Numbered from the stretch's first letter, positions 32,594 to 43,349 are shown. The stretch is DNA of 64,000 nucleotides from Adiantum capillus-veneris (GCA_014529385.2 CM043942.1:51150774-51214773); one strand, 5' to 3'. Numbers and translations: made by a program. Notes: a model not told the origin generated them from the sequence alone.

Positions 32594-33289
32594 TACCTTT
32601 CCGTTAGGAAGCAACCACCTTTAGTTACTAAGTAAGGAATCTGCAAGCACCATATTAGAGAGTTTGAGACTTTAGAGCCAATTTGAAAATAACCGATGTC
32701 TTAAAGATTTGGCCATATGGACAAATCTCAAACTTTTTTTAAAGGCCAACTCCTTCCATAAGATAGTACTTGAAAATCTCTTTTGAGCCATGATCTCAAA
32801 GCTTTGGCCATGTGTTCAAATATTAAGCTCCTTTTGAAAGTGATTATTGGAAAATTTTCAAATTCACTAATATGGTGTTGGCCAGCAGCAAATCATACTT
32901 CAAAAATAATGGTTAAAATTATGTATAAAAAATATCATGGAACAAAATAAAAAGCCATAAACTGAAACAAATGAATTTGCTTATGCCTATCGTCATCCAC
33001 ATGCTGTATATTATAATGTCCCATACCACGAGAATAGACAGTGTATGTCATATGTCTGAATGTATGTAGATATCATTCGTCACAACCATTGTTACATAAT
33101 CAAATTTCATTAATTCAATGTATACTATTGAAATCATATGATCATAAACCAAATTCAAAAATCCAACTCCAACTCCAACACCAAATCCAAATCCAAATCA
33201 CGTTCATTATATACCTGGGTAACAAAATCATACTAGGGGCAGTGGTGGCCAATCACTGCAACATGATTTTGTAATCAATGTTCCCTAAA

Positions 33290-33540
33290 TCAACGAATCA
33301 ATACTAATCAAGCGTGCTACCTAAATCAGTGAATATGCACTTGTGCTACCTAAACCGACAAATTTGCACTAGTAATGTTTAAGCTAGAGAATCTATTGTT
33401 TGCTGGTATGTTGCCTAAATCAGCAAATCTGCACTCATGCTACCTAAATCGATGGATCTACATGGATAATTGGTGTTGCCTAAATTGGACAATCTACACT
33501 AAGATGAACATTTACACACTGCCTAAATGCAAATATGTGT
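33290..33540. repeat. degenerate minisatellite, CTACCTAAATC family
   Basis: About seven units of the form CTACCTAAATC, 4-6 bases, AAT, 2 bases, GCACT, separated by variable spacers of 6-40 bp. The same family occurs in opposite orientation at 39236-39485. Confidence 0.7.
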
Positions 33541-34109
33541 GCACACGGCCAATGGACTAAGCAAGGCATAAAAGACAAAACATTGACTACCTTTTTGTCA
33601 TCAAATTGGAGTATATTTTATTTGACATCACCTTAGCTCATGTGAGTAGCTTTTAAAGTTGTCTGGTGGTATTCTCCATTGTTGTAAAAGTCCAAAACTA
33701 CCTGAGACTTGTAGCTCCTTAGGTATATCTACAACAAAATCACTTAAAACAAGTAAACAAAGTGAGCATTTATCAAACGAGTAAAATAAATTGAGGGATT
33801 GTTGTATAAGAAGACGTTTTAAGAGGTGGTGCATAATGTTGTGCTAAGTGACTGCGTAAAAGAAAAACCAAAAAAAGAAGAGAACTTACCTTGTTTTTGT
33901 TCAACCTAGTCACAAATTATCCCACTCATTAGTGAGAATGATCTTGTATGATGTATAGACTTATAACCATCAGTAAACTAGCACATGTAAGAGGTTTTTG
34001 AAGCCTGAGGTTTGGTATAGTTTGTCGTGCTTAGCTCTTTTATAATATGCATTGTTTGAGTAGGAAAACAAGTTTTGACAATGATTCTAAGTTACTTCAA
34101 CTCATGTGT

Positions 34110-34700
34110 TTAGATATACATGATGGCAATAAGAATCTTGATCACCATGCATCCTACACTCCATATATCTACATGACGTACATAATTGTCTCCTATTATA
34201 ACTTTTGGTGCCATCCAAAAAATAGACTCTTTGATGGATTTGCAAGCATCAGTTATTGTGTCCTCATGAAATGTTTTAGATACTCCAAAAGCAGACAATT
34301 TCACAAAAACATTAGAATCAATAAGCATGTTTCCAGCTTTGATATCTCTATGAAAACTTTTTTTCTTATGAAGATACTCAAGACCAAGAAGTAATTGTGT
34401 TTTGTAGACAGGAACAAGAGACTCACTAAATGTGCCAAATCTTTCTAGCATGCTTTGAATAGATCCGCTAAAAAACATCGTCCAAAAATATATAAAGAAC
34501 AATGCCTCTTCATCTTTGTCCATATCTATGTAACCAACAATATGTTTGTGTCTTATCTCTTTATATAACGAGATTTCTCTTTCTAGACAAGTCATGTAAA
34601 AAGCTTTCTCTTCATCATTAGTCATGTTTTGAAACTTCAAATGTTTCATTGGCATAAGCTCTCCAATGGATTGATTGATGCCACAAAACAACGGTCTCTA
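34110..34700 (-). pseudogene. captured MAPKKK-like protein kinase fragment (NPK1/ANP type)
   Basis: The minus-strand frame covers most of a kinase domain: the VAIK-equivalent MPMKHLKF, then HKHIVGYIDMD, GSIQSMLERFGTFSES, LLLGLEYLHKKKSFHRDIKAGNML (HRD at 34344-34352), LSAFGVSKTF where DFG has become A-F-G (34284-34292), SIKESIFWMAPKVI where APE has become A-P-K, and DIWSVGCMVIKI. The order and wording match the plant STE11-type MAPKKK family. The Gly-rich loop is only partly present at the right edge and the C-lobe is cut at the left. The metal-binding Asp is gone, so no activity is possible. It is contiguous across what are normally many exons, consistent with capture from mRNA, and lies in sense in E5. 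Confidence 0.88.
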
Positions 34701-35090
34701 GATGCTGCAAGAGCTGCAAGTATCAAGGGGAGCATTTGCATGTCTATCCCATCACCACAAACATCAAAACCACACTTGAGGACCTGATGCATGCTTTGAG
34801 CTTCTTGTGATGCAATGGCATCTTCTCATAGTCTACCAATTGCCAATGGTGGCAACTGAGCAGAGCCACTTGACGTTTCTGATGCATTAGTGAGATATCT
34901 CATGTCATTGTGTGAGGCATCTGGATAGCCAAGTGATGAGCTGGATGTGGAAGAGTAAAATGTTGAGAGGAGATTTTGATTGCCCCCTAGAGGAAATGAA
35001 CATGCCATCAAAGCATTGTTGAGAGATCTTTCTAATGGTTTGTTCATTGCATCTAATGACTAAGCATGATTCAGTGGAGACAAAGTCCAC
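34701..35090 (-). pseudogene. unidentified coding-like segment upstream of the kinase fragment
   Basis: The minus frame 35047-34826 (MNKPLERSLNNALMACSF, Ser-rich SSTSSSSLGYPD) is followed after one stop by DAIASQEAQSMHQVLKCGF and LPLILAALAASRD, which leads straight up to the kinase fragment. It does not match the N-terminus I would expect for this kinase family, so it may come from a second captured transcript. Identity unknown. Confidence 0.35.
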
Positions 35091-38000
35091 TCTAGTGTGT
35101 GGCCTTTGAGCTTCAAAAGAGACTTCTCTAATTGTCTCTTGTTAATTAAGTGTTGAGGCACGGGCAGGAGATGTTGGCCTGCCATGCCATGCTAGAGGGG
35201 AGCCCAAACCTTTAGCCATTGAGCTTGGACTCTTTGCCGCATTTGAATCAGAGACATATTTGTCCTTGTCTAATAAATGCTGCATGATCTTGAGTAAAAG
35301 ACTTCACAATCAGCTCACATACATCATCTTCTCCTCTAAGAAAATCTAGGCAAAGGAAATACCTCAACTCTATTTGAGCTCATTTTTCACGGGCAAGTTC
35401 CTTCAATTTACAACCTCAAAACCTATCAATATAGATTTCAGATTTATCCTTCAATGTAATCAAAACCACAAAATCAAACATTGTGTATATGTAACCTGGC
35501 TTTATTAGTTATTGTCAAAAGCCCTTTTATCAATAACTCAATTATTAAATTACCTAGCTTATGAATTATTAGGCAACTTAGAAAACAATAGCCTCTTTTT
35601 TACCTTGAAACCATAGAGTTTACACTTGCATCATGAGAAACCTTCAAGATGCATGAGTATAGGCTGTTTACAAATCATTTTCCTAGCTTGTGCATACGGT
35701 GGAGACAAGAGGCAAAAAGGGGATGGCTAAAAGAGGGGCATATGAGAGGTTGGTCAGTCAAGAGAATATATCCAAGTATAAGTGGGAGTTGAGCATCGGA
35801 CATAGTTTAAAAATTTGACGTGATAGATAAGTGTGGTTAAGGAGGACGGGTTAATGTCCCATTCATGATTTGACAACACTAATCCTAATTAATATAGAGA
35901 ATGCTTAAGAACACAAAATGACAAAAATTGGTCAAGTTCTCAATGTAGCATCAAGTTACATTTTCTGTGAGCATAGAAATGAGCTCAATATATAGGAGAA
36001 GAAGTGGTAGGTTGAGTGACATCATCAATGAGGTGTGAGAGATCATTCAAATTAGCCAAAGAGGAGAGTACAAGTTGAAAACTCATGTACACCTTTTTGG
36101 GGCTGTTTTGGCCTATCTATTGGCTCCATTATGCAGTGGAAAGGTGCTAGAAAGGTCCATGGGTCATGCATACATATGTGGGAATCATTTTGGATATGTA
36201 TCATGCATGTGTGGACTAAGGGAGAGTTTACTAGGGGCATAAGTTAGGTTTGACCCATCATGAAGCTTTAATGCATAAAACGCTAATCACGACTAGTGAC
36301 CAATGAGGTGGAAGGCCTCATGGTGTGTAAACCACACCCTACCATCCCATAAGGAATTAGACACATTACATTGTAAACAATCTGATCTCTCATTTTCAAT
36401 AGGATCTCAAGAAGGTGCCTCCTCATAAATGTTATACACCTAAAGAATTTTAGTTGGATCAATATACTTGCTCATCATTAGATTGCGCTAATCATTTTCA
36501 ACTATTGCAATAGGAATGGAAGACAAAGATGAATTTTGAAAGAAGAGACCAACTTTACTTCAATGTTTTTCAACTCTTGGGTCTGTTCTATCTTGCTTGT
36601 ATTGCTTTGCATTCTCGGGGAGAAAAATGCTACGCGTATAAAATCTTGTCATCATTTGGTTATGAAATCAACAAACATTAGAAGCAGATGCTATGTGCAC
36701 ATGCATGCAAAGTAGAATCAAGAAAATGGATAAGTAGGGCATTTAGGCATCTTTGCACATGTAAATTTATATTTGTGATAGCAGGACAAGCCACAAATTT
36801 CCTATTATATGGTAGTTTGCAATTGTTGCCCTTCCATCAAACAACTTGCACTTGTCTAAAATCTCAAGCAACAGATGTAGCCCTCCTATGCGCATGTGTA
36901 AGGCCATCGCTTTCTTAAAATGATGATGATGGTCAAGAAGACCCGCATTTCCTCACACTGCAAGGGTCGTAGCTATCTATTGTTTTTTTCCCGTCTCTCT
37001 CCACCATGATCATCAGCACACCCACAACGTAGAGAAAAACCAGGTTATGTGTGTGCCAATCCTACGGTGATATCATGTGGAAAATGGGGCGCAAAGCAGT
37101 GCGAGTGCTACTGGGTAGGCAACTGGAGTCAAAGGAGAGTTGGTAGAAAGGAAGAGAGAGCGAGAGATGAGATATATATAGAGGCAATTCTTTTTCTTTT
37201 GCATGAGTGCTTAGCGACCCTTTTTTATTAAACTGATAGTCATTGTCTTTGGGATAACGGCTGAGCAAAAGGTTGGCATGCCCTAATTTTAGCAGGCTAC
37301 GAACTCACGAGCTCAAACCGCTCTTTGTTGTTGTCAATTTCTTGCCAACCACCACAACGTTTTTGTTTGCATGGGTGGAATGGGTGGTGGGCTACATGGG
37401 TATGTGCAGAGTCCCATGCACATTGTCGGGCTATTTCCGCTATTGTGTTGAGGACTATCGCAAAAACCACCGCCGAATAAGGCCCACCCTACTATCACCG
37501 TCAAACAATAAAGATGTCCATTGTGGGGTGGTCAAAGAGTGCATTGGTTTGATGCTACTACAACCTTGGTAATGGTTGCCCCCTTACCTTACTAGAGCAC
37601 GATAATATTGGCCCCTTAGTCTATTACTCCATCATGCCTACTCCGCTTCATATGTTGAGTTTGCCGAGTGATGGGTTTTATCAAGTACTACACAGGTCCT
37701 TCAATTTTGTAGACTTTGTAGTCACTTGGGGTTGTTTCCCATATCCATTAGATCTTTAATGAAACTCATTCAAAAAAATTCTTGAGGTCTCTTAGGATTG
37801 TGTCTACAATGTTAAATTTTCTCCAATTCTTCTTCTACCATCCTTCTTCTTACATCTCACCATGCCTTCTTCTTCTACTTCTCTTGGAATTGGTCTCTTG
37901 GGAGCCAAGGTAAGGATTAACTAAGCCTCCGTTGATATGAAGAACTTCTTCTTGTACTATACACATCCTCAATCTAATGACATATTCTTCTTAATCATAT

Positions 38001-38350
38001 CTAGCCTCATGTCCATCTTACCACTATTTTAACAAGCTATATCAATATCTATCGAGCGCTAACTGAGGTATTAGCAATAATTAGATTTTACTCAATATAT
38101 AAAATATCATAATTTTTATATCCTATTAGGATAACTTTCACTGATTACAAATTAATGAAGGATTAAACATTGAGGCATCCAAAGATTTACAAGAAACAGG
38201 TAACATGAAAGAGGAATAAAACAAAAATATTTAAATTAACCAAAAAATAATTATGTAAGTGCACTCAGCTCTAGTGCATAATTGTATCCTTGTTCAAATG
38301 CCAATTTTCGGATCTCTTTGATCGATTGTTAACAAGATCGTAGCCTTGTT
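35091..38350. other. E5 internal region without recognisable gene
   Basis: No domain motif in any frame. The open frames at 36688-36918, 37049-37231 and 37273-37572 are short, with no homologous reading elsewhere in the window, and are not supported. Confidence 0.6.
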
Positions 38351-38362
38351 GCTTTGATACCA
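38351..38362 (-). other. E5 primer binding site (initiator tRNA-Met type, one change)
   Basis: The minus strand reads TGGTATCAAAGC, one base off the standard copia PBS, 1 bp from the LTR. Confidence 0.85.
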
Positions 38363-38363
38363 C

Positions 38364-38839
38364 TGTTGTAGTCAAGTGCACAGAGGGCCTGCAAAATACA
38401 CAAATAGCATGTTGCAGACAATTGAATCAACATATCTGCATACTTGGCAAAATGCACATATGTACAATTGAGAAATAGTACACGATTTGAGAGAGAGAGA
38501 GAAGTAGGAGAGCACATGCAGGCACATCTCCGATAGCGGAGTGCTACACAGGCACGTTGAGAGAGGAGATGTGAGAAGAGAAAAGAAGGACACAGACATT
38601 GGGTGCAATCCCCCCCCCGGTGCAAGAGTGAGCATTTTCCTCTTGCACATATTTACTTACAAATTTCTTGAATGCTTAAAATGATTACAAATTGTCTGCC
38701 CACACATAAAGTGACCATAGCTCATAAAGAGCACTTTAATAATGAAATATCCATAAACTTGCTATCCTTTTGCATAGTCCATAATTCACTTATTCTTTTG
38801 CCACCTGCAATAAATAATTATCTATAAATTTTCATTACA
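38364..38839 (-). repeat. E5 5' LTR (476 bp)
   Basis: Starts TGTTGTAGTC, ends TTACA, followed by the TAGCC TSD. Includes a run of eight or more C at about 38610. Confidence 0.88.
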
Positions 38840-38844
38840 TAGCC

Positions 38845-39081
38845 CACATGCTACTTGACATTTTTCCACATATGGTGTATATCACTTTTCATCATTTATT
38901 GCCACCTTTCATTATAAGGCCACCATGCTTAACTTGTAATTCACTCTCATTTTGATCAATCAAGCAAGTTTATTTCCTTTTACATTTATATTTTCTCTAA
39001 TACTTATTGCTAATTGCTATGATGAATCTTTTTATTATGATGAATGCCTCGTTGGTCTATCCACCGTAAGCATTTTAATTA
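38845..39081 (+). repeat. E4 3' LTR, second part
   Basis: CACATGCTACTTGACATTTT onward matches the remainder of the E4 5' LTR to the terminal CTATCCACCGTA. The extreme end is blurred by a 4-5 bp indel. Confidence 0.85.
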
Positions 39082-39235
39082 CTTCTAAATTAAACCATAT
39101 CACATAAGGTGATTTGGAATAATCGATAACAATCTCGTAAGTATTTCATTACCCAACATACTCAAATTTTGTGTCAAACAAGTGATAAATGTATTATATC
39201 TTATGATTTGCCTTGGTCACAAGTACACAAATTTG

Positions 39236-39485
39236 CTAATTTAGGCAGTGTACAAGCGTCAACATGGTGTCAATTCACCAATTTAAGCAACACCAAATTA
39301 TTTAGTGCAAATCTACTAGTTTAGGTAATGCTAGTGCAGATTGCCAATTAGATAGTACAACCATAAATATAGATCCACCGATTTAGATAGCATTAGTGTA
39401 GATTCATCATTTTACACAGTACCGCCATAAATGTAGGTTCAATAGTTTAAGTAACGTAAATGTAGATCTATCAGTTTTGGCACCT
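39236..39485. repeat. degenerate minisatellite, inverted copy of the 33.3-kb family
   Basis: Units of the form AGTGCAGATT, 5-8 bases, GATTTAGGTAGCA with variable spacers, about seven in number. It is the reverse complement of the array at 33290-33540, which lies inside E5, whereas this one lies outside E4. Confidence 0.65.
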
Positions 39486-40739
39486 CAAAATAATGGCACC
39501 TTCCAGTAGACCATGACATTTACAGCAAGGATTATGGAACCAAGCTAAAATCGATCTTTTACTTAGTCAAATTTTAGCTACAAGATAATTTTGAAAATTT
39601 TATAGCTTCGTCCTATTCTCCTCCACGACATTGCAATGATACAAGACCTTCACTCCAACTGCAATACCACTTGAAGAGTGCGCAATGTGTGTGGAGTGCA
39701 AGGAGAAGAAGATCAGACATGAGCACAATGTGGTTGGAGCTCTCGGTGAGGATTTGGAATTACTTTTATAACTCCTTATTGTTCTATATGATTAAAAGAA
39801 TAGATAAGGTTAGTATGGTCAATGTGATGGGTGTCCGGCTAGATGGCCTGAACCTTAACACTTGCAAATGTTAATTAAGTGCTAGAGGATATGCTAAGAA
39901 CCTACATTAGCGTGAAACAATTCAATTGGGAAGATTACCTCTCTAGTTTGGAGTTTGTTAATATGATGCAAAGCATATTACGATTAAGTTTAATCCCTTC
40001 ATGCTTATGAACGATTTTCAACCTCTATCACCAATTATGGTGGGGTTGGTTAATGATGAGGCATTTCAACAAGTCAAGGACTTTGTCCATAATCATATGG
40101 ATATATTGAATATTTTCTCGTCGATAAGATAGATACAAGAACTCTGCTAATGTGACATGTCAACAAGTCACTTTCACAAAAAGTTCAAAAGAAGTATTCT
40201 TGCGTGTTCTAAAAACTTTAGAAAGTCGAATGTTGATTATTTGTTTAGTTACCTCTTGTGGGACGTGCGTCTAACCTCACTCCTATCTTATTGCAGATTT
40301 AGCGAGAACCACGAATAATTGTCAATCCATGGGATGAAGCTGACTCGACTAGTGCATGGAGGCTACAAGAGGGTGTCAATCTCTTGGAAAACAACTAACA
40401 ACTCGCATCTAACTCAAGCTACACTCAAATGACCGAAATCACCAAGAGCCAAACGCTCATCGGCAAACAATTCACATCCATTACAGCATCAAATGACATC
40501 CAAACGTAATGAAACTTTTAGGACAAATTCTATAAGACCTATGCACACATGCTTATGGTCTCAAATCCCACTTTCGATGAGTGCCCCGCCCCCGATAATA
40601 CAGAAGTGCAAAAAACGCGATTATTAACAATAGTGAGATTTTGACCTAGTTGTTTTCGACCCAGAATGCATCTAAATGCTTAGCAATAATGCCCCAATAC
40701 CCCGCCTATACTTAGTTATTTATTTAAGAGTGTAAATTC
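39486..40739. other. no gene seen
   Basis: A/T-rich sequence with no supported ORF. A C-rich tract at 40584-40596 (GGGGGCGGGG on the minus strand) is noted but is not flanked by a recognisable LTR start. Confidence 0.55.
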
Positions 40740-41178
40740 CTAGTTATGATGAAATTAGGCCGCGGGTCAGCGACGCCAAAAGCTACGAAATACCGTGAAA
40801 TGCTTACGCCAATGCGTAGAGCTCTCACCTACGGTTGCAACGCAACAGACGCGACTGCAATGTGACAACCGGGGAGGGAGTAGGAAGTGGGAGAGTGCAA
40901 GAAGTGAGCACCGTTAGCTCACGCTGTGTATTTCTTATCCAAAATCTTATAAAAATATTACAAAAGTTGGCTTTTATACCTTAGCCAAGGTTTTTGGTGG
41001 TCAAAACTAATAATCTAGGAAGCTTGTAGCCCCGGCTCATCAATTACAAAGTTATCTGTGAAGTAGGAGTTACAATATTCTCGATTTATCAAAATAATAA
41101 ATGTTTTTACAATGATGAGAGCTCCAAAAAATGTTGTTCGAGCTAGCTTTTAATGTCCGAGTTATCTTGCTGCTAACA
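40740..41178 (-). repeat. E6 3' LTR-like terminus (left boundary uncertain)
   Basis: On the minus strand TGTTAGCAGCAAG follows directly on a purine tract, then a TATA box GGTATAAAAGCC (40969-40980) about 200 bp in and a G/C-richer leader-like segment (40750-40930). This is the layout of an LTR. I could not find its partner copy in the window, so the left end is a guess and LTR status is inferred. Confidence 0.5.
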
Positions 41179-41194
41179 TTCCCCCCCCTCCTCG
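41179..41194 (-). other. E6 polypurine tract
   Basis: The minus strand reads CGAGGAGGGGGGGGAA immediately before the TGTTAGC LTR start. Confidence 0.7.
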
Positions 41195-41199
41195 CCTGT

Positions 41200-42174
41200 G
41201 TTGTCCCTTGACACAACTTTATGGGCTGAGGTAGTCTTCAGGCTTACGATACTGGCAAGGCGGTCTTTGAGTGCTTGTAAAGCTTTCTCGTATCTGAGGC
41301 ATCACTCTTTTTCTAGGACTTGCAAAAACTGCATGGTGATCTTATTTTTTAGTTCTATGGCAAAGTAGCCGACGAACCTGGATGTCAAGTTATTGATTAC
41401 TGGTCCAAAAATTTTAGTCCGCCATGTAAAAAATCATGTATAGAAGGCTTCTTCAAAGGCGAGTATATTTCTTGACGGCAGGAACATACACCTTGCGTAG
41501 AAGCCGTAGAGAACCTCCTCTGAAGGTTGTCCGCTCAAATCATAGCAATGACATCCATGGTGCTCCTGCCTGCTCCGGCTTATGAAATGCTTGAATACAT
41601 GTGCGCAGCATTTTGCAAATTTTATAGAGCATGGCACAGGAGAGGTCCGGTACACTCTTGAAAAATTTTATGACGCCCGTGAGGATTTTCACCATGTACT
41701 CCTCTGTGCTGACTTGACCCTACTCTGGAGCTGGCAGTTTGGGGTAGTTTAGCTAGGTTGGTCTTTTATTTGTTAGTGCTTCATGTGCTTGCCAAGTCCT
41801 TACTCTTGGTACAGGACAAAAGTAGGGTCTTTTTGAAGGTTTGCAGGTGCTCTTGTGAGCAGAATCAGATACCTCGGATTCTTGTTCAACCAGCTCTTCC
41901 GCCACTTTGGGTGGTCATTTTCTGCACCTTCTTGCTGCATCTCTTTAAACAGTCTCTCTTTCACCTGTAGCAGATCTACTTTGATCAAAGGGTATGGCAG
42001 TACTTGTTGATGCCATTGTGCATTTATTTGGTTGGGAGTGAGTTGAGTGACATTGATAGAATGAAGAACTCTCAACTCCCAATCCATAGCTACTTTCCAC
42101 TCTACATCTACCTCGTTGATCATCTATTATTTTAATGCCTCCTCTTCAACTTTACATAGATTTACTATTGGCGT
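41200..42174 (-). pseudogene. E6 ORF, C-terminal part (left of E7)
   Basis: The minus strand reads NLCKVEEEALK, then after two stops MINEVDVEWKVAMDWELRVL, NQINAQWHQQVLPYPLIKVD and ERLFKEMQQEGAENDHPKW, then further pieces in other frames (KICKMLRTC-like, SRQEHHGCHCYDLSG, VVSRDNTGEEG) down to the purine tract. It is the continuation of the ORF broken at 59956 by E7: reading across the E7 insertion gives QQVP then IVNLCK in one frame. No enzyme motif is seen. It looks like a long helical, charged protein of unknown role. Confidence 0.55.
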
Positions 42175-42559
42175 TGTCGTGCAACTCCACTCACATGCAA
42201 AGAAAGATGCCAGAAAAATGCACATTAAGTTTGTTTGAAGCTTATATGTTTAATGAACAGTGATTAAGGGCTGGTTGCAAGTCGAGTTCAAATGCGGCTG
42301 AAAGGGCCAAAACATGCCTTAATGATGCTAAAAAGTGTTATGCTTGAAGTGAACACGGATGGGGTATTGTGCTCTTAAAATGCAGTGCTCGATGTGCTCT
42401 ACCGCCTATCTTTACGGCTCGTCGATTGGAGCTACGATGAAGAAGTTATGGCAGTTTAAAGTTCAAGTCGATTGCAGATCCGTGCCAGATTGGGCAACAG
42501 CAGCTGGCAGAATAAAAATGAAATGAATGCATCGGGCTGAGGTGCTCACTTTGTGGAGG

Positions 42560-42585
42560 ACCCATTAGCGACGTCGCTAATGGGT
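42560..42585. promoter_or_regulatory. 26-bp perfect palindrome in the E7 LTR
   Basis: ACCCATTAGCGAC followed by its exact reverse complement. The centre is GCGACGTCGC, containing the bZIP-type core GACGTC. It lies 35 bp upstream of the TATA-like sequence. The 3' LTR copy (59189-59214) has one central change (GATGTC). Confidence 0.85.
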
Positions 42586-42669
42586 GCCTAGCTAAATTTA
42601 GCAAGAGGGGACATGCATCCATAAAAAGAACAAACCTGTGGTTTGTTGGGATTTTTTCACCTCATCATC

Positions 42670-43060
42670 GGAAGGGCTCCTCCTAAGCTCCATACCCTTA
42701 AGCTCTTGATAATTCTGAAGCACCTAATCTCCTCCTCATAAGCGGGGATATTCTTAAGCTTCTCCTCCGAATCTTCCAGCTTGCTTAATCCTCGTAATCT
42801 TAAACCCCTTCATAAGCCATAATCCAAAGCTCTTAAGCTATCAAGAGCGGAGTTAACCCTCAAGCTTAGTTTTTTTTAACCTCTCTTAATCTAATCTATC
42901 ACCATAAGCTAAGCCTAATCGATTTTCTATCTCCTAAACCGAGCCTAATCTTCTAAGCTTTCATTACCCGAGTCATAAGCTCTCTTAAGCCGTCTTAAAC
43001 CTTTCCTAAGCCTCATTAGCCATTCGAAATCTGCTCGAAGCTTATTAACCATTCGAATCG
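42670..43060 (+). repeat. TAAGC-dense region of the E7 LTR
   Basis: The pentamer TAAGC, often as CTTAAGCT or CATAAGC, recurs roughly twenty times in under 400 bp, with related CCTAATC words between. Repeated in the 3' LTR at about 59310-59700. It lies downstream of the TATA-like box and so is probably transcribed. Confidence 0.8.
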
Positions 43061-43333
43061 AGGAGCATAAGGCAAAGTAAGCAGAATTTCATCAATTTCT
43101 TGTTTAAGCACCTGATTTAAGCCAGATTTTTCCTTGTAAGAGCATTTAATCTTCCATTAGGGATTGATTAATCATCGATTTTGTCGATTAATTGGAAATT
43201 AGACGAACGAACTGCTTGTTTTGAATACTGTTGTCAGTAATTGCATATGCTACACCTTGTTTCGCGCACCTCTCACAGCCAAGGGCCGGTGCCTTCCCCG
43301 CTCACCTTTTGCACATTTATCCCCCGACATTCT

Positions 43334-43349
43334 TGGTGAACCCGACGCG
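43334..43349 (+). other. E7 candidate primer binding site
   Basis: TGGTGAACCCGACGCG begins four bases inside the 5' LTR. The tRNA is not identified. Confidence 0.65.

Larger units (their letters stand above)
32106..38839 (-). mobile_element. E5: LTR element nested in the E4 3' LTR, carrying a kinase fragment
   Basis: LTR copies at 32106-32593 and 38364-38839 are flanked by the 5-bp TSD TAGCC (32101-32105 and 38840-38844). The minus strand carries a PBS, TGGTATCAAAGC (38351-38362), one base off the initiator-tRNA-Met site and 1 bp from the right LTR, so transcription runs right to left. The 5.8-kb body has no gag or pol motif that I can find but does include a MAPKKK-like kinase fragment in sense orientation. 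This makes it a non-autonomous copia-type element (LARD-like) with captured sequence. The left LTR start has decayed from TG to TA. Confidence 0.87.
30185..39081 (+). mobile_element. E4: short copia-type LTR element, split by E5
   Basis: The 5' LTR begins TGTTGAGATAAGC at 30185 and ends at about 30567, followed by TGGTATCAGAGC, the initiator-tRNA-Met PBS. A second LTR copy begins at 31975 after ATTATGAGGGCATT, runs to 32105, is interrupted by E5, and resumes at 38845 to about 39081. Without E5 the element is about 2.15 kb with a 1.4-kb body that contains no gag or pol motif, so it is a non-autonomous, deletion or TRIM/LARD-like derivative. I could not find a clean TSD; 5 bp before it is ACTAG, and the right edge is blurred by a small indel. 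It starts 9 bp after the E3 TSD. Confidence 0.85.
42175..43329 (+). repeat. E7 5' LTR (1155 bp)
   Basis: Matches 58780-59955 throughout; a 16-bp segment near the start (ATGCTGAATGTATGTC in the other copy) is absent here. It contains the 26-bp palindrome, a TATA-like CATAAAAAG (42620-42628) and a TAAGC-rich region. Confidence 0.95.

Noticed and set aside
37049-37572. Possible host exons in E5
   Set aside because: Short frames without motifs or splice-site support; cannot be told from chance.
30180-39090. ACTAG as target duplication of E4
   Set aside because: ACTAG precedes the left LTR, but no matching pentamer follows the right LTR at any plausible end.
39671-39874. 67-residue open frame beyond E4
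   Set aside because: No motif and no homologous reading elsewhere in the window.
40584-40596. Another polypurine tract (GGGGGCGGGG on the minus strand)
   Set aside because: No TG-started LTR-like sequence follows it on the minus strand and no partner repeat was found.
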